This document shows positions 29,101 through 41,500 of a stretch of DNA of 64,000 bases, piece by piece (within the stretch, counting starts at the first letter, position 1; each line of letters begins with the position of its first letter). The notes under the pieces were generated by a model. That model was not told where the DNA came from. It ran no database searches and worked only from the letters and a program-made list of their open reading frames with translations. Both the position numbers and the translations under genes were made by a program. The stretch covers positions 7,826,453 to 7,890,452 of the forward strand of contig CAXIPT010000003.1 of NCBI GenBank assembly GCA_964030475.1, in the 5' to 3' direction. The DNA is from Tethya wilhelma (lineage: Eukaryota; Porifera; Demospongiae; Tethyida; Tethyidae).

Positions 29101-32100
29101 TTTGACATTTATTAGCCCACGATGTACACTGAAGGGTACTGTCTGTGAACTGACAAGTTCCATCCACTATCTCACAACGGCCTGGGGCTGGAGGTTGGGT
29201 TCCATTGATAGGAATGACTGGACACTCAGGTTGGGGTCCTAACCGAAACTGTTGATATTCTTGTTCACTTGTACATCTCCAGCCATGACCACAGGGAAAC
29301 TGCCATGCCCTGTCAAAAGTGTCATACACAGCAATAATCATTAAAAGATACATGAAGAGTTGTTATTAATTTAACCTACAATTTGGCCACAAAGAGCCAG
29401 AGACCAAATGTACGGAGTGGCTCACACTATAGCCTCATCAACATTAGACATTATATATACCCCAATATCTATAAGCATGCATAACTACAAACCTCACATA
29501 CACAAACATGGCTGTGTATCAACCACATATTGAGCAATTTGATCAGGGCACTGACCTGCAAGGTCCAGAAAGACTTGGCTGGACACTGGAAGGAACACAA
29601 ACACCCTTTCCACTGCTAGGGTCCACCAGACAAGTGAAATGTGGCTCACAATGAAGTTGAGCACATGGATCAAGAGCTGCTCATCAACGAAGTACATGTT
29701 AAGTGAAGACTATAATTATATTAGCAATCCTCTCACCACAATGTAATATCAGTACATCTTACCTGGACATCTAGAAGGGTCTATGCAGCTCCCTTGGTGC
29801 AGTACAGTCCCTGATGGACAATAGCAGCCTGGAGAGCCACACCTCAGAGAGAAGCAAGGTGAAACCCCATTGACTGTGTCACAAGTTTCAGGACAGATAG
29901 GACCACACTCCCTGTATTCCTTGCCATCAGAACAAACTGGTGGTTCAGCAATGGCAGCTGAGAGGAGGATTATTATTAATAACACAGAGTTACCACTAAC
30001 AAGGAACAAGCTCAAGTCTCACTTGTTGTCCCTGTTTCATAGTGGCACTGATCCAGATGGAGGTCATATTGACACTCTCCAGAAGGAGGTGGTGGTGGTG
30101 TGTAGTTAGAGGGAGGAGGTGGACATGGTGGTGGAGGCCGAGCAATGTATAGTTGACGCTGATATTGTGTTTCACAATACCAGTCTAGCAGACATCGACC
30201 CAACCAGGCTGTACAGTCTGCCATTGGCGTTATTCATTTGTGTTGCATGTGTGGGAGATGGTGAGAAGTTATGCAATATGTTTCATGAATACAAGATTTA
30301 GTAAGTCGTGAATACATAAAGACATCAACAATAGTATTATTGGCTGCTCTGCATAAAAACTCGTGCAGTTTTATCTTAAAAACAACAATCCCAAACATAA
30401 AGTAGCCCTCCCAATGCCTGCTAACGCAAATGTCTATAGTAAATTGGCAAGTGGTTGAGCCACTTACGTGCCCAGTAGTGAGGGGTGCATGTGGTAGCAT
30501 GTATCTCTATAACCTCAGAGCAAACACTTAGAAAGGTCTTCCAGTTGTTGAAGGCCTCAAAACTTGCAACAAACATTATACAAGATAATTATTCCTAAAG
30601 TATGTCAGAATTGGATCACATACACTACACTTCTTGCCAGGTGTACAACAATTGTTCATAACATCAACTTATGCTGGGTAAGTAAAAGGGGGCACAACTT
30701 AGCGAGTGGCTAATGTAAAAGTTAATGTGTATTTCTACGAATAACATACAAATATCATCACTTACTGGACCAAGAACAGCGTGAGCTGTTATCTAGCTGA
30801 CATCTACCAGGTGGTTGGGGTTCTGTCCAGCCAGGTGGAGGCGGGATACATGGAGGCTGTGGACCATATAGAAAAGCATAGTACTCATCATTTGTTCCAC
30901 AACTATATCCAGAGGAGCAATGTCCTCTCCAGGCTGTGCATGGGTTGAACCACTGACAAGTGTTGTTCATAGGTAGACATAGTGAATCTGGCTTGGGAAT
31001 GGGACCACCAAATTGAAATTCCTCACACCGACTATCATAACTATTCAAGTACGCAGCATACTCTTCTAATGAGCCACACTGGTTTATTCTATCACATCTG
31101 TTAGGCCATAACATACACTGAAGTGTATTGTTTGTGAACTGACAAGTTCCATTCATTATCTCACATCGGCCTGGGGCTGGAGGTTGGGTTCCATTGACAG
31201 GAATGATTGGACACTCAGGCTGGGGCCCTAACCGAAACTGTTGATATTCTTGTTCACTTGTACATCTCCAACCATGACCACAGGGAAACTGCCATGCCCT
31301 GGATTTGGCAGGAATAAGATCAGAACTTCTATAACACACATTATGGTGTTTTACCGACCTGCAAGGTCCAGCGAGATCTGCCTCAAGACTGGGTGGAACA
31401 CAGACACCCTTTCCACTGCTAGGATCAACTTGACAAGTGAAATGAGACTCACAATTAAGTAGAGCGCATGGATCAAAAGCTGTATTACAATACGAGAAAA
31501 ATACTAATGCTAGTTTGAAATCAAAAATGTCTCTGACTCTCAGGTTGCTTTCAGTAAACCACCTTTGTGTGAATAGTATCAGTCAGCTCACTGGCGTTAG
31601 AGGATAGCCATACTACTATTGGTACAATCTTTTGGTCTAAAGTCTCATATTATGTAAACAAAACTATGGACATCTACTATGGTTCTCTCTTTGTGTTCAA
31701 ATGACTTTAGCGGAAAAGGTTGACACATACATGTTGCACCATAGCCAAACATAGCCTTTTAAAGTAATTAGAACCTGTAAGCCTTGTGTAGGCAAACAGG
31801 AATCTACAACACAAAATATAACTAAAGAACCCTAAGGCAACTTTTATAAACGTGTACTTATTTTAGCAATTAATGTTAACGAATTGCATATTTTCACTAA
31901 TAATAAGTCACACTAAATGTCATGGCGAGCTAGGTCAAAGGTCAACATTATCATCTGGAAGTAATAAATCACTAAAATTTGTACACACTAAATAGACATC
32001 AAGAAGAATCACTAATATTTGTGCCTGTTAATAAACTTAGCCTTAAGGTATACTACAAACAGACGATTTTACCTGGACACTTAGAACGGTTTATACAGCG

Positions 32101-33652
32101 GCCTTCATGCAGTACAGTCCCTGACGGACAATAGCAGCCTGGAGAGCCACACCTCAGAGAGAAGCAAGGTGACATGCCATTGACTGTGTCACAAGTTTCA
32201 GGACAGATAGGACCACACTCCCTGTATTCCTTGCCATCAGAACAAACTGGTGGTTCAGCAGTGGCAGCTGAGAGGACGATTATTATTCAACTAATACACA
32301 GNACTGGTAGTATTGAAGTAACTGTGTCACTATGAAAGTGCTATTTTGTTACCAAAATAAAATGCATGACGTTTTGTGACATTATTGTTGACAAACGTGC
32401 AATATACATACATACATACACGGAGTTAATATCCAGATTTGGTACCCAGATCAAGCTAGAAACAAAACAAAACAAAAAAATGTCACAAAAGGTCATAGAA
32501 CGTCATTAAACATCACACATTTTATTTTAATAACAAAACAGCGCTTATTAATTTATAGTGACAGTTCCTTAAGTAATTCTCTTCCCTTTAAAAAGTCAAT
32601 GCAAACTCTAGGGTTGAGCAATTGACTCTGCATATAAGGTTTGGAGAGGGGTTCACCAGGAACATTAGAGTACCCGCAGTAGTATTTGGAGTGGGGGTAT
32701 AAATTATAGGCTATAAAGTTTTGGACCAGGGATCCAACCACATCAAAGTATTAGGACCTGGGGGAACCAAAACTTGGGGGTCCAAACTCTCTGTGAGATT
32801 ACCTATAATACATATTATTATGAATTATTCATGAAGTGCTATTAGCAAAAATTTTAAAAAACTAAGTGATATATAATTATACAGTATAACTTACTGGACC
32901 AAGAACAGTGTGAGCTGTTATCTAGCTGACATCTACCAGGTGGTACAGGTTCTGTCCAGCCAGGTAGAGGCTGGATACATGGAGGCTGTGGACCATATAG
33001 AAAAGCATAGTGCTCATCATTTGTTCCACAGCTATATCCAGAGGAGCAATGTCCTCTCCAGGCTGTGCATGGGTTGAACCACTGACAAGTGTTGTTCATA
33101 GGTAGACATAGTGAATCTGGCTTGGGAATGGGACCACCAAATTGAAATTCCTCACACCGACTATCATAACTATTCAAGTACGCAGCATACTCTTCTAATG
33201 AGCCACACTGGTTTATTCTATCACATCTGTTAGGCCATAACATACACTGAAGTGTATTGTTTGTGAACTGACAAGTTCCATTCACTATCTCACAACGGCC
33301 CGGGGCTGGAGGTTGGGTTCCATTGACAGGAATGATTGGACACTCAGGCTGGGGCCCTAACCGAAACTGTTGATATTCTTGTTCACTTGTACATCTCCAA
33401 CCATGACCACAGGGAAACTGCCATGCCCTGAAATCAGAATACCAGCTGATATGATGACAGTGTCAAAAACTGGTTTGTCCATGCATGAAAGTCTAGTCTA
33501 GATAGGGTATGGTCTAACCTGCAAGGTCCAGGAAGATCTGGCTGAATATGTTCAGATTGTGTTGTACTGGTACCGGTGGAGTAAGAATGGGAAGAGCAAA
33601 CCGGTCTAAAAGCAACAAACACCGACAGCAATATTGCAAACGTCTTCATCAT
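26124..33652 (-). CDS. Receptor A: Cys/Trp/Pro-repeat, TIL and EGF-like ectodomain, TM, ITIM tail
   Basis: Sixteen exons join in frame to about 1,171 residues: 33652-33519, 33427-32895, 32267-32073, 31479-31359, 31298-30766, 30217-30023, 29957-29763, 29676-29556, 29309-28786, 28578-28390, 28221-28024, 27955-27930, 27862-27693, 27623-27508, 27437-27287, 26238-26124. The order is signal peptide (MMKTFAILLSVFVAF); three large Cys/Trp/Pro blocks (RAWQFPCGHGWRC); TIL modules (YRECGPICPETC); short EGF-like pieces (HFTCQVDPSSGKGVCVP); and a last TIL. A proline linker, a putative alpha/beta segment (KSNSVLISLG to VRSVAVG), a TM helix (GAIVGIVVGAVVVTLIVVAI) and a tail with SVSYFKLRF complete it. TIL domains are usually protease inhibitors or extracellular spacers. 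Most cassette exons are phase 1-1. The gene is closely related to receptor B, with near-identical 3' exons. Ligand and role are unknown. Confidence 0.82.
26520..26714. repeat. Tigger/pogo-type MITE in the last intron of receptor A
   Basis: The left end GTGGAACCTCACTATTCCA is mirrored at 26694-26714 by TGGAATAGCGAGGTTCCACT followed by GTA. The terminal GTGGAACCTC matches the ends of the full transposon at 57732-61794, so this is probably a deletion derivative or relative of that family. Confidence 0.75.
32303..32715 (+). repeat. Copy of the 45673-46083 repeat (inverted), in a receptor A intron
   Basis: The sequence starting right after the N at 32302 (ACTGGTAGTATTGAAGTAAC) is the reverse complement of 46083 back to about 45673, with about 95% identity by eye. 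In the other copy this segment lies directly before a Penelope-like ORF. It sits where the other receptor blocks carry a CT(A/G)W-type exon. Confidence 0.8.
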
Positions 33653-33930
33653 GATTTGATCTGGAAAAGGGAGGGGAAGGGGTGGAACTGGTCCCCCGGG
33701 ATAAGAGCCCCCGTGTGGATATAATATTGACATACGTAATAATAATAATATCATAAAAATAACTGGGGGTTAAAAAAAAAAACACAGAGACCACAAATTA
33801 CTAATATTATTATCTTAAAAATTATTTTAAAACACCAGCTGGACACTGATTGACTCATACTATTACAGCAGTATAAAAACAAGACTGTTTAGATCTAGTT
33901 ATTTTCAGTTGTTTAATTATTTTCAGGGAT

Positions 33931-36900
33931 TTAGTTCACATCACTAGACACACTTTCTGGCACTACAGTCTGCGAGGTTACATTACCATCATTCTCAAAT
34001 TCCAGTTTGGAGTATGACACAGCTGTTTCTTTAGTGCTTGTATCCATAATGTGAAAGAGATACAAAAAACCAAAATATGCAGTTATTAATCAATTATAAA
34101 CAGCAGTCTGCTACATGTAGCATGCACCCTGATGACTGCGTACCTTGGTAAATTTTTTGGGTGTTTATTCCTTTTCTTTACAATAGTGACCATTGTCACA
34201 GCAACAATGGCAACCACAATCAGTGTGACAACTACAGCTCCAACCACAATGCCCACTATTGCTCCAGTGGAAAGGACATCACTATCAGGTTGAACCTGTG
34301 TTGGTACTACAATAATATCATAACATTAGTGACATCAGGCCTATTACAAACTGACCCAGACACCACCATGACTCACCAACTGCTACACTCCTCACTTCAA
34401 CTGGTATTGAATCACTATTACTGCTGATAAGAGCAGCTAAAGCATCAGCATTCTTGGCACTGATTCTATTTCCAGAAACCATCAAAGCAACACTAGAGTG
34501 GATAAAATAATCAGTGAAGAATTGAAACTTAAACAAAGACTATATCACAATTACTTTAGTTGATCATGACTTTCTCGGTAAACTGCGTGGATTTCAATTT
34601 TTGCGCTGTAGCCTCTAGTCTCAAATATGTCGGTGATTACATCCAGGAGGACTTGTTGGAAGTTATCAAACTCATCCATACTCAAACCACTGACACCAAG
34701 TGATATTAACACAGAATTGGATTTCTGTGATGAATTGGCAAAATTAAATATTCTGGAATTCACCAAACACAGCAAACAGTTTGAAGCAGATCATTTGTGA
34801 TTTCTATCCTCATTTATCAGCTACATACATGCTTCATACTAAGTCTTATTTCACTTACAATAGGGAGAGGGTTAGGAGGAGGGGGATCTATATGTTATGA
34901 TAAAAATTCAAGAACATAGTATCATTAGCTGTACACTACAACAATCTAAACTAAACATACCTTGCATAAGAGAGTAGCACTCCTTGGGATCAACACACCT
35001 ATCTCTGTACTTGACAAGGCCCCTGGGACAGAAACAGCCACTAACACATACTGCTGCACAAACTATCACTTCTTGTGAAATGTAGGTTTCACATGAAGGT
35101 TCACAATATGAGCCACAATCAGAATATAGCATTCCAGCTGGACACTCATTAGAGAAGCCTGCAAGTCAGACATAATACATATTCTAAAAGTTGTTATCTA
35201 GTTCAAAGCTCTGGTAAGTAGAATTGAACACAAATTAACTAACCACTTAGCTACCAAACTCTTATGTACAAACTATCATTCAAAAATTTGAGGACCTAAA
35301 TTCAAGTATGGCACTGCACCCTTACTACCCATATACTCACGACTTAGTGAAAGACATCTTGTATCAGTAGTACACAGTTGTGTAGGATAGTCACAATCTG
35401 AGTCGGTCACTTGATTAATACACACATCATTATTGCATCCACCATTGTTGATGAAACAAGATGGAACACAGGACGCTTCTTTGGTCACATTCTGGACAAG
35501 ACATCTACTGTTGACTGAACATGGTTCAACATTGTCTCCAGATGAACATGACACTGAGATGTGCAAGGAGTAGAGTTTGTAAATATAAATACTCAACTGG
35601 CATGCATGAATGTAGCATAATATTCTACCATATGGTGGCTTTGAACACTGGATGCCATATTCCTTAGTGACACACACTTCATCTGAAGGGCATCCCCCAT
35701 TGTCAATATCACAGGATGGAACACACACACCCTCTCCACTGCTAGGATCCACCCAACATGTAAAATGTGGCTCACAATCAATCAAAGCACATGGATTAGA
35801 AGCTGGTTAGGATAAAAGAGGAAAAACATACAGATTACCTAAACTGATATATATATATTTGATCTCAAATGAATGCTGAGAGAGAAAGATATCCCAGAAA
35901 AAATCAGGGATTCGGCTGGGAATCTAGTCAGGTGCTCTTACCACTAAGCCACTGAGTGTCCATGGCATTAGAGCAGAAGATATGTATCTATAGGCCTCAG
36001 CCGAACCAACTGATTATCTTTCTCTCTCAACAATAGGACTGCTTGAAGGATCTCGGTCACAGATGGGTGTGTAAGGTCTTGTACTACCCCCAACTCAGTC
36101 CACTAGGAGATAATTGAGCCAGAGGCTGAGGTGGTAGATACTTCGGTATCAGCTCAGGCAATGTGGCTGTACAGTCAACCCACCCAGGCCCATAACCATC
36201 CACCAGGGATCTCCTTGAGAGAGAAAGATAATCAGTGGGTTTGGCTGAGGCCTATAGATACATTATCTTCTGCTCCAATGCCACGGGCAATCAGTGGCTT
36301 AGTGGTAAGAGCACCTGACTAGAAATCGGGAGGTCTTGGGTTCGATTTTCAGCTGAGTCCCAGATCTTTTCATGGATATTTCTCTCTTAGCATTCATTTA
36401 TTAACTAGAGCCTCTATTAATAACACCTTAATTGTCAGATATGTTTGATCAACACCATAATCATCACAATCATACCTGGACATCTAGAAGGGTCTATGCA
36501 GCTTCCTTGGTACAGTACAGTCCCTGATGGACAATAGCAGCCTGGAGAGCCACACCTCAGAGAGAAGCAAGGTGACATGCCATTGACTGTGTCACAAGTT
36601 TCAGGACAGATAGGACCACACTCCCTGTATTCCTTGCCATCAGAACAAACTGGTGGTTCAGCAGTAGTAGCTGAGAGGGAAATTTTTCCTTAAGCATAAT
36701 TATGTATCAACCAATAACAAGCATACACTACTTCAGAATATAGTTCATACTTGTTGCCACTGGCTCAAAATGGCATTGTTCTAAGGGGAGGTCATATTTA
36801 CAGTCTCCAGGAGGTGGTGGAGGAGTATAGTTAGGTGGAGGGGCAGGACAAGGGTGTGGAGGCTGAGCTTCAGTTAGTTGCTTCTGGTAATCTGTGTCAC

Positions 36901-38030
36901 ATAACCAGCTGTATCCACACTGGTCCAACCAACCAGTACAATCTGCAAATTTACATTGAATTTCAATATAATATTAATGTAGTCATAAATTTATCTCAAA
37001 AGTACAGAACAGATCATGCAGGAGCTATGCTAAATTTAATTACATTTTCTACATTTATTAGTTTTGAATCAGTAGATGAATATTTCACGACAAAGCATTG
37101 GAAATTAGTAGGTAGTTTTTTTGATAAAACACATTATGCTAAGGCAACTAATATTCTTAGATAACTGTGGAAGAAATTTCATTCAACATAAAAAATATGA
37201 AACAACAATGGACAGGGTCTATTATATCAGGCATAATATAGAACTTTGTCACTTACTGGACCAAGAACAGTGTGAGCTGTTATCTAGCTGACATCTGCCA
37301 GGTGGTTGTGGTTCTGTCCAGCCAGGTGGAGGCTGGATACATAGAGGCTGTGGACCATATAGAAAAGCATAGTATTCATCATTTGTTCCACAGCTATATC
37401 CAGAGGAGCAATGTCCTCTCCAGGCTGTACATGGGTTGAACCACTGACAAGTGTTGTTGATAGGTAGACACAGTGAATCTGGCTTGGGAAGTGGTCTAAA
37501 CCAATTACACTGACTGTCAGAACTGTTCAAGTACGCAGCATACTCTTCCAATGAGCCACACTTATTTGTTATTTGACATTTATTAGCCCATGATGTACAC
37601 TGAAGGGTACTGTCTGTGAACTGACAAGTTCCATCCACTATCTCACAACGGCCTGGGGCTGGAGGTTGGGTTCCATTGATAGGAATGACTGGACACAATG
37701 GTTGGGGTCCTAATCGAAACTGTTGATATTCTTGTTCACTTGTACACCTCCAGCCATGACCACAGGGAAACTGCCATGCCCTATTAAAATATAGAATTAA
37801 GAAATAAAAATATAGAGTCGTGTCAACAAAAACAAACAATGTTCTGGTTTATTTTAATAAACCACAAATTATCTATACTATAGCTGGCTTTACCTGCAAG
37901 GTCCAGGAAGATGTGACTGAAGAGGTTGTGTCGTATTTGCGGTGGCAGATCTCAAAGGAGAAGATCCAAACAGAACTAAGCAAACCAACACTACAATCAG
38001 TTCCATTGCACCTTGTTGCCCCAGCGCCAT
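33931..38030 (-). CDS. Receptor B: shorter paralogue of receptor A
   Basis: Start ATG at 38030 (MALGQQGAMELIVVLVCLVL signal peptide). The order is: one large Cys/Trp/Pro block (37780-37257); the short Cys block (36942-36751, CTGWLDQCGYSWLC); TIL (36670-36476); two EGF-like exons (35802-35629, HFTCWVDPSSGEG; 35553-35341, INNGGCNND); and a TIL (about 35160-34963). A proline linker, the alpha/beta segment in two exons (about 34735-34372), a TM exon (about 34307-34145, GAIVGIVVGAVVVTLIVVAI) and a tail ending at the stop 33931-33933 follow. The tail contains AVSYSKLEF, an ITIM-type motif. It differs from receptor A in having one Cys/Trp/Pro block instead of three and an extra EGF-like exon. Its 3' half, introns included, is almost identical to A's. 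It is divergently placed with receptor C across a MITE. Confidence 0.82.
35871..36030 (-). repeat. tRNA-derived SINE, minus copy of an inverted pair
   Basis: It contains the reverse complement of an A-box-like TGGCTTAGTGGTAAGAGCAC and ends in TCTTTCTCTCTCAA. It mirrors the copy at 36214-36396 and lies in a receptor B intron. Confidence 0.7.
36214..36396 (+). repeat. tRNA-derived SINE, plus copy of an inverted pair
   Basis: TGGCTTAGTGGTAAGAGCAC (A box) and GGGTTCGATTTTC (B box) are at tRNA spacing. The upstream 5' part (GAGAGAGAAAGATAATCAG) is shared with the inverted copy. Confidence 0.75.
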
Positions 38031-38031
38031 A

Positions 38032-38413
38032 GAGCGGTTGCACTTACGTCATCGAATTTTAATAACTATTAATAAATAGCTATAATTAATTCTATAAATT
38101 TATCATGGTGAGTTTAGCTCAGATTTCAAATTTCAGAGCTTGATTACCTATAGATTATTTTATAAAAATTCTCAAAGTTGGCATTTTAAGTATTGATGGC
38201 ATTGACGTGTGGCAAATTTTGCCACACGTCAATGCCATCAATACAAAAATACCAACTTTCAAAAATTCATATAAAATAATCTACTTTGAGTTAAGCCTTC
38301 AAACTTGAAATATGAACTATCTAGAAGGTCACAATTGTCTGGAATTTTTTGCAGCTCAATCCAAGCAAGTTTTAATGGGTGGGCGTGGCTGATGACGTCA
38401 CATGCAACCGCTC
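38032..38413. mobile_element. Palindromic MITE forming the receptor B/C promoter
   Basis: The ends GAGCGGTTGCA (38032-38042) and TGCAACCGCTC (38403-38413) are perfect inverted repeats flanked by TA on both sides, as for Tc1/mariner/pogo-type insertions. The arms diverge but stay alignable. At the centre is a perfect 26-bp palindrome with a one-base loop (38191-38216 and 38218-38243). The left end abuts the receptor B start codon, so the 5' UTR and promoter of B must lie in the element. Confidence 0.75.
38393..38400. promoter_or_regulatory. CRE-like palindrome TGACGTCA
   Basis: An exact consensus cAMP-response element lies in the right arm of the MITE, with a one-base variant (TTACGTCA, 38044-38051) in the mirrored place of the left arm. 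Whether CREB/ATF proteins bind here is not shown. Confidence 0.5.
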
Positions 38414-38581
38414 TATTGATGGCACGGTGGGTGGTGACGTACACTCCCACTAACGTGACCGCGCCGGCTGCCGCGCGTGCACGTATTTTTCTTAGGCTTA
38501 GCCCCACCCAACTTAATTTGTGCTGACAAACATCGACACTTATGAACAACGCGGCCATCAGCTTTCAACTAAACCAAAAAG

Positions 38582-41500
38582 ATGCTTCTGTGCACGATAA
38601 TTTCTGTTCTGTCGGTGATTACTCCTGTATTAAGCTTACAAGGTAAGCTAAAGCACGTATCAAAAAGGGTTGTAAATGAATCATAAAACTATTATCATAG
38701 ATTAATAATATTATCTGTGCCTATACAAAAACACTGCTACAATATCTACAGAAGAATTACTGCTTTGTAGTATTAATTTTATAAGAATGCTTGGTGATAT
38801 AATTATAAGTGAGTGTCATACTTGGACAACTAGTCTAGCCATTTTGGTGACGGATAATTGTAAGCTTAGTATTATTGATCCCTCTGTATAAGCTATGGTC
38901 TCTAATCATGTGCTCCTGCTAATACCCAATATCTAATGTCTTTAGCAACTAATCACAGTACAATCTTGTGATGACATTTTTGTACATAAGATAGACTGGA
39001 CCATTTGGTTTATTGCTAGACTGTTACAATAGACTATGCACTAAAGTCCGACTCAATTAACAATTACATCATTAGTAATTAAAAGGTAGCATGCACCTGT
39101 TGCCCTCTGAATCAACTTAGCACTTACCATCTTTTTACAAAAACCATCCAATGAATAGTTGTGACAGATCCCACCCAAACACTTTAATGAAATTTATCAC
39201 ATTACGTCACATAGGGTAAAGTACATGGGCATAATGGATAAATGTTAACAGAATTCATGCATGGTCCCAACAACACTCTTGACATGTATGTCTATGTGTC
39301 CAAGACATAAATATGTGTGTTACGTGTAGTCAACAAGTCACTCTAGGACTGTTGACTGATCCCAGCCTATAGCTAGCTTGCATAATATTATAACTTTGTT
39401 TTGGGGGAAAATATGATTATAATACAAATCTATCAGTATGCCAACACATAGCTACATTGTAGTTATAATCATTAATAATTCTACTTGCTATAGATACTCA
39501 AACTTGCACAAATGGCATGGTATTTGATAACTGTGGAACTGCCTGCCCACTTACCTGTGATAACTACCTTGATGCACCACTACCGTGCACTACTGAATGC
39601 ATGGTTGGCTGCTTCTGTCCCGAGGGTATGGTACAGCATGATGGAGCCTGTATACAACCAACTGAATGTCCAGGTAAGTTATATTTTGTCTATAATTGTC
39701 AAATTATTGTAAACCTTGATGATCAGCAGGAAGAGTAACCCCATCAGAATCAAACCAATGTCTTAATGGTATGGAACACATGAGCTGTGGTACAGCATGC
39801 CCTCTAACCTGTGACAACTATGAGAACCCCCCACTTTTCTGTACGAATCAGTGTGTAAGTGGATGTTTCTGTCCTTCTGGACTATTGCACCATAATGGAA
39901 GGTGTATAATACCTTCTGAATGTCCAAGTAAGTAACTTTGACACTCAACACAATAGCATTTGCAGTATTGTATTGAAAGGATTAAATCACTCCGAAATTA
40001 ACTGATTTCATAGATTTAACTGTGTCGGCAACTACAGAAGCTCTACCTGCATGTACAAATGGCACAGAATTCAATCACTGTGGAACTGCCTGCCCTCTCA
40101 CATGCGATAACTATCAAAGTGCCCCATTGCCTTGTACTAGACAGTGTGTTGCAGGTTGCTTCTGTCCTTGGTGGATGGTTCAATACCAAGGAGGGTGTGT
40201 TGTACACACAGAATGTCCAGGTAATGTTTGCCATGCACTGACCTTCACAGTAAGAATCTTACTTTACATCTTCCTGCAGCTACCCAATCAGATGTTAATG
40301 TGTCAACACACACTACATGTTCAAATGGAATGATATTTGCTGAGCGATGTGGAAGTTACTGTGAAATGACTGACACATGTGGAAACTATCAAAACAGAAC
40401 ATTTTGTGATTTTCACTGTGAGCAAGGCTGCTATTGTGCCCATCATATGGTTGAACACAATGGGGAGTGTGTGGATCCTTCAATGTGTCCAACAGGTATA
40501 TTTCTATTGTTCGGTTATTATTAGAGTCAATTTATTATTGAACGATCCAGTTGGACAGGATGGCTGTGTAGTTGCAACAGTTGATGTTGATTCTGTGGTA
40601 CGAAAGATCACATAGATGATCTTAACATATCGTTCAATAATAAATTGACTCTAATAATAACCGAACAATAGAAATATACCTGTTGGACACATTGAAGGAT
40701 CCACACNACTGTGAGCAAGACTGCTATTGTCCCCATCATATGGTTGAACACAATGGGGAGTGTGTGGATCCTTCAATGTGTCCAACAGGTATGTTTTTAT
40801 TCTTCTATTATCATTTAGTCAATTTGTAATTGAATGACATAAAAATTACGATCATCTGTGATCTTTCGTACCACAGAATCAACATCAACTGTGGCAACTA
40901 CACAGCCATCGTGTCCAACTGGAATGATATTTGCTGAGCGATGTGGAAGCTACTGTGAAATGACTGACACATGTAGAAACTACCAAAACAGAACATTCTG
41001 TGACTTTCACTGTGAGCAAGACTGCTATTGTCCCCATCATATGGTTGAACACAACGGAGAGTGTGTGGATCCTTCAATGTGTCCAACAGGTATATTTCTA
41101 TTGTTCTGTTATTATTAGAGTCAATTTATTATTGAACGACATGTTAAGATCATCTATGTGATCTTTCGTACCACAGAATCAACATCAACTGTTGCAACTA
41201 CACAGCCATCCTGTCCAACTGGAATGATATTTGCTGAGCGATGTGGAAGCTACTGTGAAATGATTGACACTTGTGGAAACTATCAAAACAGAACATTTTG
41301 TGATTTTCACTGTGAGCAAGACTGCTATTGTCCCCATCATATGGTTGAACACAATGGGGAGTGTGTGGATCCGCTTGCTTGTCCAGGTAAAGTAAATGTA
41401 TAATATTATTTTTGGATGCCACAACAACTAATTTTAATTAGCAATAATAATAATATCAGTGCTCTTGACCATATCAACAATACAGATTCAAATACAGAGT

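Noticed and set aside
30758..33652. Receptor A as two separate genes
   Set aside because: Only one signal-peptide exon (33652) and one TM/tail set (27437-26124) exist, and all internal exons keep phase, so a single long gene is simpler; a gap-driven merge cannot be fully excluded.
36301..36360. Functional tRNA gene
   Set aside because: The A and B boxes are present, but the acceptor stem and anticodon arm do not pair; a mirrored copy nearby shows it is a SINE.
40043..41427. Minus-strand ORFs opposite the TIL exons
   Set aside because: Shadows of the Cys-rich plus-strand exons, whose TIL pattern, phase and splice sites are consistent.
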